Of a DNA stretch of 7,486 nucleotides, positions 1-5,390 are shown piece after piece. The stretch is taken from the NCBI GenBank assembly GCA_021785315.1, contig JAJYFX010000078.1, positions 1-7,486 on the forward strand, read 5' to 3'. The notes beneath the pieces were generated by a model. That model had not been told where the DNA came from. It ran no database searches and saw only the letters and a list, made by a program, of their open reading frames with translations. This DNA is from Actinomycetes bacterium (GTDB taxonomy: Bacteria; Actinomycetota; Acidimicrobiia; Acidimicrobiales; Acidimicrobiaceae). The translations under genes were made by a program, and so were the position numbers. Positions within the stretch are counted from its first letter, which is position 1. Every line of letters begins with the position of its first letter.

Positions 1-1311
1 GTCCTTCCAGCCCTGGTTGAAGTATCCGTTTGGAGAGCGTGTGGCGTACTCCTGAATCCCGTCGCCATCGATGTCGCCGTCTTTTTCTATCCATCCAAGC
101 GCAGCTTCAACGTGGGGACGCAACAGATCGATTTCCGCCAAATTGGCGTGCCAGTCCCACGTGCATGCGACCGCCAAAACAAATAGGGGCGTAGCGTCAT
201 GGGTGCCGTAGTATGGCGTGTGGGGGATGAGGCCCAGCTCAGCCAGTTCGCCTCTTCGAAGTTCATGCTGAATCTTTCCCGGCTGCATGTCGCGGCTATC
301 GTCGGTATCTGTGGCCTGGAGTACCGATAGTGCCCTGAGGCTGCCTTCAGCGAATTTGTACGAGACATGAAGAGCCTGAAGCGAGGTTATAAGGGCGTCC
401 CGGCCGAAGACGCTTACAAACCAAGGAACTCCGGCGGCAGGTAGCCACATGCTTTCTGGCGGAATGGCATTCGGCGCGATGGGCACGTTATCGGGGATCT
501 GCAGGCGCATGCGCAAACCGATCAGGTCATCGAGCGCTTGTTGCACGGCGTCGTTGACAACTGGATTGCTTGTCTTGAACTTTGTCGAGTCCGCTATCCA
601 CGGCTCGGCCATATTGTTCTCGTTGGCTGCACTGAAAAGGTCGTGGCAGGTCTCGATGGTAGGAAGAGCCTCACCTGCAATAATTGGGCGCCACAAGAGA
701 CATGTGGTCCAGCGTTCCCTGGGCTCAAGAGTTATCGGAAAACTGAGGCCGCCATTTGCGTACACTGGCGGGGCTCCTAGAGTCTTTGCCTCGAACTGGA
801 CGGACCGAACAAAACCTTCATTGGTGAACACATTTAGCAGTATCGACTTCTTAGCGTTCCAGCTGCTGTTGATGAGCCCGCGCCGCTGAAGGCGATTCTC
901 CTTAACGTCGAATAGGTCGGCAAAGTCGGACTCGATGCTTATCTCTAAGATCAGTTCGACTTTTTGATCGAAAAAGTTCGTTAGTTCATAGTCTTCGTGT
1001 ACTCCGCGCCCCAGCACCCGATCGAGTTGCAGATGGAGGGAACTCCCAGGAACCTCGACCCCTAGGTCATCGATAAACTTTTCATTCGTGAACTCATAGC
1101 GTCCGGAGTTCCCTGTTATCGCAGATGAATTGAGGAGCAGTGGAGCATCACGCGCAATCCTTAGTCTGAATCCGGAAACAAGCCTGGTATCGGCAATGAA
1201 GTAGCCTTGCTGCCTATTGCTGGAGATCTTTCCGTTCGGCTCGGAGATGAGTATCTCATCATCCAGATGCGTCACCTGATTTACGGGGCCTACGTTTATC
1301 CTTGCCTTCAT
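1..1311 (-). CDS. Glycogen debranching enzyme-family protein (amylo-alpha-1,6-glucosidase-like), 5' part only
   Basis: The frame is open for exactly 437 codons from ATG at 1311 and leaves the window, so the C-terminus is missing. Family members are usually about 700 residues. Residues ~15-215 form the beta-rich N-terminal domain typical of bacterial debranching-like proteins (GDE_N_bis type). An (alpha/alpha) barrel resembling GH15/amylo-1,6-glucosidases starts near 230. Recognisable family motifs are AGVPWF (293-298), FGRDALITSLQ (302-312), PGKIQHELRRGE (344-355), PYYGTHDATPLF (366-377) and an acidic DGDIDGDGIQEY stretch (411-422). The predicted role is hydrolysis of alpha-1,6 branches in glycogen or related glucans in the cytoplasm. 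Activity within this family is often unproven, so the substrate is inferred. The start is supported by AGAGG at 1318-1322, six bases upstream. No frameshift is seen in the visible part. Confidence 0.9.
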   Translation of the reverse strand, partial: MKARINVGPVNQVTHLDDEILISEPNGKISSNRQQGYFIADTRLVSGFRLRIARDAPLLLNSSAITGNSGRYEFTNEKFIDDLGVEVPGSSLHLQLDRVLGRGVHEDYELTNFFDQKVELILEISIESDFADLFDVKENRLQRRGLINSSWNAKKSILLNVFTNEGFVRSVQFEAKTLGAPPVYANGGLSFPITLEPRERWTTCLLWRPIIAGEALPTIETCHDLFSAANENNMAEPWIADSTKFKTSNPVVNDAVQQALDDLIGLRMRLQIPDNVPIAPNAIPPESMWLPAAGVPWFVSVFGRDALITSLQALHVSYKFAEGSLRALSVLQATDTDDSRDMQPGKIQHELRRGELAELGLIPHTPYYGTHDATPLFVLAVACTWDWHANLAEIDLLRPHVEAALGWIEKDGDIDGDGIQEYATRSPNGYFNQGWKD

Positions 1312-1669
1312 TAGTTACCTCTGTATCGAATGCAAAAGGAGAAATTCAAGGGAAAATTGCCGCACCTCGATTTTGAGGCATTGTTTGGATGGCTTTTCAC
1401 TGTATCGGAAATTGGCCTCATCAATCTGCGATCTTTCAGAGTACCCGAAACGTAGTTCCTAGATAGAGCATATTAACAGGAAACGGAAGCACATCCCCTT
1501 TTAGATGTGGCTGTAGGTATTTCTTACATGGTCTCACAGAATTGAGTGGTCTGGCTGGCAACCGCAAATTTGCACGAAGATGGGCTTTTTAAAAGTGGTC
1601 CCTTTAAATCGAAGCGTTAAGAAATCTGCTGGTTTATTGCCTCGGGCGACCCTGGAACTAAACTCCAGC
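1312..1669. other. Intergenic region between two minus-strand genes
   Basis: This 358-bp stretch separates the stop of the unrecognised membrane protein from the start of the debranching-family gene. It is richer in A and T than the flanking genes and has stops in all frames; I see no gene in it. It contains the weak -10 candidate near 1470 and an 11-base palindrome-like stretch, CTTTT-T-AAAAG, around 1585-1595. Just past the membrane gene's stop is a weak 5-bp inverted repeat (1652-1668) with no T-tract. The gap suggests the two minus-strand genes are not one tight operon. Confidence 0.5.
1470..1478 (-). promoter_or_regulatory. Weak extended -10 candidate for the debranching-family gene
   Basis: On the minus strand TG-T-TAATAT (TG at 1478-1477, hexamer 1475-1470) resembles an extended -10 box. 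It is similar to the much better TGTTATAAT before the ice-binding-like gene. No recognisable -35 box lies 16-18 bases upstream. A transcript starting near 1463 would have a leader of about 150 nt before the ATG at 1311. The call rests only on this short match. Confidence 0.25.
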
Positions 1670-2323
1670 TCACGTTGCCTGCGTAACCGGCCTCGTAAAC
1701 CTTGCTGGCGGGATCTGCAGTAGGTGATTAAGCAATACCATGAATCCGAGTTGGAAGATCACCTCTCCTTCCAGCATGAAGTTCAACATGTGGTCAGGCA
1801 GCGAGAACATGGCCAGAAGGCCGCCGAGGAACTGGATTCCTAATGCAATTCTGGATACGCGGTCTGGGAGATGCCTGAAACAAATTACCGCTCCCGTGTA
1901 CATCTCAATTGCGAATATTACGCCTCCAAGAATCATGTGCGTCCAATTGAAAAAGGTATCGACTGTGTATGGAGTCAGCAGCAAGAGGACAATACCAACA
2001 GAAACCACCCTCAGCGTGAACTTGACAAGCCGGTATGGAGCGAAATCCGGGAGCTTTTTCGAGGTCGTAATGAGTATTAAGCTCCCGACCACGAATCCGA
2101 TGGCTACGACCGGCAGCGTCGGTAGGGTGACGCCAAAATAGCTGATGCCGTAGATATTGACGTTGTGGTTCCAGATCATGATGGTGCAGACCAATACCGT
2201 GGCGAGAAGAACAATCTCCGAAGCCACCAATTGATGCAGGGGGGTGTCTTGGTACTCTGAAGCCGCTATTTCAGCGCTCGAGTTCAGGTCGGGCTGATCT
2301 TTTCGTTTTCTTCGCGCAAACAT
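1670..2323 (-). CDS. Multi-pass integral membrane protein of unknown function
   Basis: I do not recognise the family. With ATG at 2323 the protein is 217 residues. A basic cytosolic N-terminus (ARRKRK, residues 3-8) and a polar stretch to ~30 are followed by about six hydrophobic helices, near 32-51, 66-87, 99-121, 128-149, 159-175 and 186-204. The tail is short, with basic residues. There are no cysteine clusters, nucleotide-binding motifs or catalytic signatures. An in-frame TTG at 2362 would add 13 residues, mostly hydrophobic. I prefer the ATG because GGGAAG (2331-2336) lies seven bases before it, and because the candidate promoter at 2367-2395 would start transcription near the TTG itself. 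It diverges from the MFS gene, so shared regulation is possible but unproven. It could be a small transporter, a sensor-domain protein or a membrane anchor. Confidence 0.75.
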   Translation of the reverse strand: MFARRKRKDQPDLNSSAEIAASEYQDTPLHQLVASEIVLLATVLVCTIMIWNHNVNIYGISYFGVTLPTLPVVAIGFVVGSLILITTSKKLPDFAPYRLVKFTLRVVSVGIVLLLLTPYTVDTFFNWTHMILGGVIFAIEMYTGAVICFRHLPDRVSRIALGIQFLGGLLAMFSLPDHMLNFMLEGEVIFQLGFMVLLNHLLQIPPARFTRPVTQAT

Positions 2324-2330
2324 GAGCAGA

Positions 2331-2336
2331 CTTCCC
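2331..2336 (-). promoter_or_regulatory. Shine-Dalgarno GGGAAG deciding the start at 2323
   Basis: GGGAAG on the minus strand ends seven bases before the ATG at 2323. The alternative TTG at 2362 has no purine-rich site in front of it. This site is the main reason to place the start of the membrane protein at the ATG. Confidence 0.45.
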
Positions 2337-2366
2337 AAAGATAAAATTATTGCAAGATACAACCAA

Positions 2367-2395
2367 ATTTTATCAATTGATTTTGACTGAGTCTA
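2367..2395 (-). promoter_or_regulatory. Sigma-70-type promoter candidate for the unknown membrane protein
   Basis: On the minus strand TAGACT (2395-2390) and TAAAAT (2372-2367) are separated by exactly 17 bases. Against TTGACA/TATAAT they match 4/6 and 5/6. The expected transcription start is near 2360, which gives a leader of about 37 nt ahead of the ATG at 2323. The -35 variant TAGAC recurs in the promoter before the ice-binding-like gene. Confidence 0.45.
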
Positions 2396-2668
2396 TGGTT
2401 ATCGGCGAGGATAGTTTTGACAACAACCAATCCAGCAGGAAAAGTTATGCTTGTGCACACTTGAAGAAGGGCTTGAACTCTGGTTTTGGCTTGGATCAAT
2501 GCCGGGGTGATGGCCGCTTGATTCCTGGGGGCGCATGCAAGCCACAGTCAGCGTTTTGATTTGCTGTGCCTGGGTGCGTTTGGAATCATTGAGTTTTTGT
2601 TTGGTTTTGGATGTGCAAAGTAGCTGTGTGGCGGTTCCTCAGTTTGACCGTGTCTAACTGGCTTTATT

Positions 2669-2673
2669 AGGAG
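2669..2673 (+). promoter_or_regulatory. Shine-Dalgarno AGGAG for the MFS gene, with an overlapping start-stop ATGTGA
   Basis: AGGAG lies five bases before the GTG at 2679, which is the chosen start. An ATG at 2677-2679 shares its G with that GTG and is followed at once by TGA (2680-2682). The ATG therefore cannot be the transporter start. The site decides the annotation and creates a minimal two-codon start-stop overlapping the true start. Confidence 0.7.
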
Positions 2674-2678
2674 AAAAT

Positions 2679-4127
2679 GTGACCGTATCAACGGATTCAG
2701 GTGCTGGGACTCGAACCGGTTTGGCGCTGGTTGTGATCATGATCGGTGTTCTCATGGTGGCGGTTGACACCACCATCGTCGTTCTGGCTCTCCCGATGAT
2801 TCAGAAATCGCTGCACGTTAACCTGTCAGCTGTCATATGGGTGATTATCGGTTATCTGCTGACAATTACCTTGGTGTCGGCGCAGGTTGGCCGCCTTGGG
2901 GACATGTTTGGCAGGGTAAAGATGTACGAAGCCGGTTTCTTGGTGTTCATCGTCGGATCTGCGCTTTGCGCTCTTGCGACCAATGAAGCGACAATTATCG
3001 GATTTCGTATTTTGCAGGGACTCGGCGGATCCTTGGTGATGGCCAACAGCGGAGCCGTTATTGCTGACACATTTCCTCCAGACCGCCTTGGCCGTGCTTA
3101 TGGTTTCAATTCGGTCGGGTACACCGTCGGTGCGATTCTCGGGATACTGCTTGGTGGAGTATTCGTTACCTATATGTCCTGGAGATGGATTTTTTGGGTA
3201 AATGTGCCACTGGGTATCATTGCCTACGTTCTAGCTCTCAAGGTTCTCCACGATTCCGGCAAGCGCGAGAAACAGAAACTCGATCTGGCGGGGATGGTTA
3301 TTCTTGGGATCGGATTGTTCGGAGTCCTCTGGGGAATCACCAAACTATCGACCGATCCATTCTCCACCGAAATTCTGATTTACCTGGTAGGCGGACTTTT
3401 ATTATTGGTGGTATTTGTGCTTGTTGAGAGGCACCGACAGGCACCGATGGTGAATCTGTCCATATTCAAGGTTCCCACCATGACGCCCACTCTTACGGCG
3501 GCGTTTATGCAAGGACTGGCGAACTATGCAGTTTTGTTCCTCGTCATCATGTATCTTCAGGGGGTGAGGCAGTACTCGCCTCTTCATGCCTCGATGTTGC
3601 TCGTCCCCGGTTATGTGATCGGCAGCTTCATCGGTCCGTGGTCGGGGAAGCTCTCCGACAGGTTCGGATCGGTTGTTCCAGCAACAGCTGGACTTGCGAT
3701 TCAGGTGATCGCGCTTTTCATGTACGCGCAAATGGGAACAACTACCTCCATGTGGGTAGTTGTTGTGGCCTCGGTGATCAATGGGATTGGCGCAAGTGCC
3801 TTTTTCCCAGCCAATAACTCGGCGGTGATGAAGGCTGCTCCGCGGGAGATGTTCGGGATCGCCTCCGGCATGTTGAGGACGTTCTCGAATGTGGGCATGG
3901 TCTTCTCTTTCGCAGTCGCTATCCTGGTAGCCGCTCGTTCGATCCCCCGCAGTCTTGCCTTTGCGATATTCGTTGGGACAACGCAGCTGACTTCTAAACT
4001 GGCAAGCGTTTTCACTTCGGGGCTTCATTCGGCCTTTTACGCATCGGTTTTCATCATGGCGTTTGCGGCTCTGCTCTCGGCTACAAGAGTGTTTCGAAAA
4101 GCTTCCAGTAGGACCGTGACTGAATAG
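2679..4127 (+). CDS. MFS transporter, DHA2 family (EmrB/QacA type, 14 membrane helices)
   Basis: The 482-residue protein has about fourteen hydrophobic segments, spaced roughly 15-35 through 449-467. Length and helix count are typical of DHA2 proton-driven multidrug or toxic-compound exporters in the inner membrane. Family motifs visible are the helix-1 motif with Asp30 (AVDTTIVVLALP, 28-39), motif A GRLGDMFGRVK (71-81), motif B with Arg110, Gln113 and Gly114, the DHA2-typical SWRWIFWVNVPLGI (167-180), and a second motif-A-like GKLSDRFG (323-330). Motif C is unusual: GPxxGG reads GILLGG at 155-160, with Ile156 in place of Pro. The start is GTG with AGGAG five bases upstream. No membrane-fusion partner or TetR/MarR regulator is adjacent, so the substrate cannot be inferred. 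It could export a drug, a metabolite or a siderophore. Confidence 0.92.
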   Translation: MTVSTDSGAGTRTGLALVVIMIGVLMVAVDTTIVVLALPMIQKSLHVNLSAVIWVIIGYLLTITLVSAQVGRLGDMFGRVKMYEAGFLVFIVGSALCALATNEATIIGFRILQGLGGSLVMANSGAVIADTFPPDRLGRAYGFNSVGYTVGAILGILLGGVFVTYMSWRWIFWVNVPLGIIAYVLALKVLHDSGKREKQKLDLAGMVILGIGLFGVLWGITKLSTDPFSTEILIYLVGGLLLLVVFVLVERHRQAPMVNLSIFKVPTMTPTLTAAFMQGLANYAVLFLVIMYLQGVRQYSPLHASMLLVPGYVIGSFIGPWSGKLSDRFGSVVPATAGLAIQVIALFMYAQMGTTTSMWVVVVASVINGIGASAFFPANNSAVMKAAPREMFGIASGMLRTFSNVGMVFSFAVAILVAARSIPRSLAFAIFVGTTQLTSKLASVFTSGLHSAFYASVFIMAFAALLSATRVFRKASSRTVTE

Positions 4128-4256
4128 TTGGTATGACCGGTGCTAGTGGCGGTTCTGAAGTCTCAGGTTATTCAGCGGCACGTATGAATATCATCTTCAA
4201 AGTGCTCCTGAAATCGAGTATGGAGTAGGAAACATCTCGCCATATCATTTGTTCTT

Positions 4257-4275
4257 GATACCTGGGGCCAGGATC
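4257..4275. repeat. Bulged inverted repeat downstream of the MFS gene
   Basis: GAT-A-CCTGG, GG, CCAGG-ATC forms an inverted repeat with arms of eight paired bases and one bulged A at 4260. As RNA it could fold with a four-base loop and seven pairs. It lacks a T-tract on either strand. It could be a U-less terminator for the MFS gene, about 130 bp past its stop, or a protein-binding palindrome. The sequence does not decide which. Confidence 0.35.
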
Positions 4276-4336
4276 GGTGTTGACCAAAAGAGGAATTGGA
4301 ATAGCTGTGGTCTGGGGTTTGCCGCCAACAGCACAC

Positions 4337-4364
4337 TTGAGGCCTAGTCCCTTTGAGCCTTAGT
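4337..4364. repeat. Imperfect 12-bp direct repeat, period 16
   Basis: TTGAGGCCTAGT (4337-4348) and TTGAGCCTTAGT (4353-4364) match at 10 of 12 bases, separated by four bases. A partial third copy, CCTTAG, lies at 4373-4378. There is no sign of a longer array. It may be chance or a small protein-binding repeat. Confidence 0.3.
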
Positions 4365-4395
4365 GGGAAGCACCTTAGCCCAAGTTTCCGAAAAT

Positions 4396-4423
4396 CAACC
4401 CATTCTTCCAGCTAGATGGGTTG
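4396..4423 (-). terminator. Hairpin terminator candidate for the LapA-like gene
   Basis: CAACCCAT (4396-4403) and ATGGGTTG (4416-4423) are perfectly complementary over eight bases with a 12-base loop. Read on the minus strand, the stem is followed by ATTTT, a short T-run, and it begins about 78 bases past the LapA-like stop. Read on the plus strand it is followed by CCGCTATTTAATT, a poorer tail. Orientation and position favour termination of the minus-strand gene. The short T-run and large loop keep confidence moderate. Confidence 0.5.
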
Positions 4424-4501
4424 CCGCTATTTAATTGGACACTACAAATGAGTCGCAATCGTCTTTGTACGCGGAAGCTCCCCCTCTGTCAGATACCGTG
4501 C

Positions 4502-4957
4502 TTACATGTGAAGTTCAGTGGCTTCAGGCTTCGCCCCGGATTCACGCTTTGTGGTACCGGAACTCTTGTAACTATGGATCACTTTTCGCAACTGAACAAT
4601 ACGAATCGACCCCAACGCCAATACCAGAAGACCACCCAGCGCCGCCGCGACAAAAAGAGCAAGCGCCAAAGGAACCGTGCCCGACCACGTGACAAAAGTT
4701 ATCTTGGTGTCGCCAAGATTTTGGAATGCGAACAGGAGAATTATTGCCAAGAGGACCAGAAATGGAAGTATTCTCACCCAGGCTCTGCTGGCCCACGTAG
4801 ATGTGACTGCGACGCCCGGGATTGGAGACGTATCACGAGTCGGACGGGTAGAGTCTATTGTCTCCAACCAGTCTTGCTCCACGGGGCCTGCTCGTGATGG
4901 GGACACTGGTCGAGCAGACTCGATTTGAGACTTCGAACCTGGAAGTCGGATTCGCAT
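4502..4957 (-). CDS. LapA-domain (lipopolysaccharide assembly protein A domain, DUF1049-like) membrane protein
   Basis: With ATG at 4957 the protein has 151 residues. A polar segment rich in Ser, Pro and Arg (1-57) is followed by a typical LapA core: a helix ending LLFAFQN (about 62-80), a short turn DTKITFVTW, a second helix (about 97-117, AAALGGLLVLALG) and the trailing RIVQLRK. The QN after helix 1, PLALALF in helix 2 and the R-QLRK end are the family fingerprint. Both termini are probably cytoplasmic. In Gram-negatives LapA takes part in lipopolysaccharide control with LapB. In actinobacteria the role is unknown, so only the domain is assigned. The long N-terminal extension is unlike short family members. 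The ATG is preceded by GGGGG five bases away and GGAAGG 13 away. An in-frame TTG at 4969 sits right against the GGAAGG, too close to be used well. Confidence 0.8.
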   Translation of the reverse strand: MRIRLPGSKSQIESARPVSPSRAGPVEQDWLETIDSTRPTRDTSPIPGVAVTSTWASRAWVRILPFLVLLAIILLFAFQNLGDTKITFVTWSGTVPLALALFVAAALGGLLVLALGSIRIVQLRKVIHSYKSSGTTKRESGAKPEATELHM

Positions 4958-5050
4958 GGGAACCCCCAATCCTTCCTGGGCCAGCCAAGCCCGTTCGCTC
5001 AGTAAAAGCCAAAGCTCAGCCTATCATGCATTCCGGTGCAAAGCGATGGA

Positions 5051-5096
5051 GACTTCGAGCCACATGTGGTGGGCACGTCCAAGGGACGGCTCAGTC
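5051..5096. repeat. Nested inverted repeats, possible structured element or operator
   Basis: GACT-TC-GAGCC (5051-5061) is complementary to GGCTC-AGTC (5088-5096): nine pairs with a two-base bulge. Inside lie the perfect 10-bp palindrome CCACATGTGG (5060-5069) and GTCC-AAG-GGAC (5077-5087). The inner palindrome shares bases with the outer helix, so the two are alternatives. Read on the minus strand it would lie in or near the LapA-like leader. Read on the plus strand it is upstream of the promoter at 5190. It could be a regulator-binding site or a folded RNA. I could not match it to a known family. Confidence 0.4.
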
Positions 5097-5189
5097 GGGT
5101 TCTATCCCCAAATCCTTATGAGAGGTGCTGTAGGGCGACGATTTGTGCTTCAGGAACAGGCGCGGCCAGGCAAGAAGACAAATACCTCC

Positions 5190-5218
5190 TAGACGCATGT
5201 GTGACTTCATGTTATAAT
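5190..5218 (+). promoter_or_regulatory. Extended -10 sigma-70-type promoter of the DUF3494-sortase operon
   Basis: A perfect TATAAT (5213-5218) carries an upstream TG (5210-5211, TGTTATAAT) and a TAGACG -35 (5190-5195, 4/6 to consensus) at 17-bp spacing. The predicted start near 5225 coincides with the first base of a 7-bp hairpin. This is the strongest promoter-like sequence in the window. It implies a leader of about 166 nt before the ATG at 5391. Confidence 0.7.
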
Positions 5219-5224
5219 GTCGGG

Positions 5225-5390
5225 CACGGCCCTGGTTTGGCCGACTGGCCGTGGACCGAAGTACGGCTAGCACCTCTATCCCTACCGCGAAGCACCCATC
5301 ATTCCTCGGGCGGTACAGTTTCTTGCCTTCTAAGGCAAGTCGAGCAAGATCCTTATTGCACTCAGTGCTCGGACCTAGAGGGGCGGAAAG
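5225..5390 (+). promoter_or_regulatory. Structured 5' leader, candidate cis-regulatory RNA masking the Shine-Dalgarno
   Basis: Hand pairing gives the following helices. A 5' hairpin joins CACGGCC (5225-5231) to GGCCGTG (5247-5253). A closing helix joins CCTCTA (5273-5278) to TAGAGG (5376-5381). Inside it are TACCGC/GCGGTA (5283-5288 with 5310-5315), CTTGCCTT/AAGGCAAG (5322-5329 with 5332-5339) and CGAGCA/TGCTCG (5341-5346 with 5366-5371). The 3' strand of the closing helix overlaps the ribosome-binding AGAGGGG (5377-5383), so folding could block translation. A competing hairpin GCAC-TCA-GTGC (5358-5368) would break the last helix. I could not match it to a riboswitch class I know. Conservation and ligand are unknown. 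Confidence 0.45.

Larger units (their letters stand above)
2363..2678. other. Divergent intergenic region between the membrane protein and the MFS transporter
   Basis: The roughly 316-bp region holds the minus-strand promoter candidate on its left side. On the right it must carry the signals for the MFS gene. An exact TTGACA lies at 2417-2422, but the nearest good -10 (TATGCT, 2446-2451) is 23 bases away, so I do not call that pair a promoter. TTGACC at 2644-2649 also lacks a well-spaced -10. There is an 8-bp palindrome TGTGCACA (2452-2459), a repeated CTTGAA (2460-2465 and 2473-2478) and a T/G-rich run near 2593-2610. I see no regulator gene and no convincing long operator. Confidence 0.45.
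4128..4501. other. Intergenic region between two convergent genes
   Basis: The 374-bp stretch lies between the ends of the plus-strand MFS gene and the minus-strand LapA-like gene. I find no plausible gene. It holds a bulged palindrome (4257-4275), a 12-base imperfect direct repeat (4337-4364) and a hairpin (4396-4423). A TTGACC at 4280-4285 has no convincing -10 partner. No T-tailed terminator is seen directly after the MFS stop. Confidence 0.5.
4958..5390. other. Divergent intergenic region between the LapA-like gene and the DUF3494-sortase operon
   Basis: The 433-bp region holds no convincing gene, although a plus-strand frame stays open by chance through much of it. From left to right it contains the minus-strand ribosome-binding region of the LapA-like gene and a weak minus-strand TGATAGGCT (extended -10-like, no -35) near 5030-5022. 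These are followed by a strongly self-complementary block (5051-5096), a good plus-strand promoter (5190-5218) and a structured leader (about 5225-5390). The density of inverted repeats is the striking feature of the region. Confidence 0.6.

Noticed and set aside
449..889. Plus-strand open frame (146 codons) opposite the debranching-family gene
   Set aside because: The minus strand carries family motifs across the same bases, so this is a shadow.
1652..1668. Hairpin CTGGA...TCCAG just past the membrane gene's stop as a terminator
   Set aside because: There are only five pairs with a seven-base loop and no T-tract on the minus strand.
1740..2141. Plus-strand open frame (133 codons) opposite the unknown membrane protein
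   Set aside because: The minus strand gives a coherent multi-helix protein; the plus frame gives no recognisable features.
2417..2451. Exact TTGACA with TATGCT as the MFS promoter
   Set aside because: The spacing is 23 bases, too long for a normal sigma-70-type promoter, and it would leave a leader of over 200 nt.
2350..2559. Small plus-strand open frame (69 codons) in the divergent spacer
   Set aside because: It starts at TTG with no Shine-Dalgarno, overlaps the opposite gene's promoter, and the protein shows no domain or signal.
3402..4028. Minus-strand open frame of about 208 codons inside the MFS gene
   Set aside because: The product is a His/Arg-rich low-complexity shadow; the sense strand encodes conserved transporter helices throughout.
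4421..4897. Plus-strand open frame opposite the LapA-like gene
   Set aside because: Its product is Arg/Gln/Cys-rich without a domain, and the opposite strand encodes a clear LapA core.
5037..5096. Possible cyclic-di-GMP riboswitch (GCAAAGC at 5037-5043) or hammerhead-like core on the minus strand
   Set aside because: The rest of the cyclic-di-GMP aptamer, including its GNRA hairpin and the bases around GCAAAGC, is missing. The hammerhead core CUGAUGA is absent.
5036..5107. tRNA-like sequence ending in GGTTCTATCC, resembling a T-arm
   Set aside because: The T-stem does not pair fully, there is no D-arm GG pair, no anticodon arm of the right size and no matching acceptor stem.
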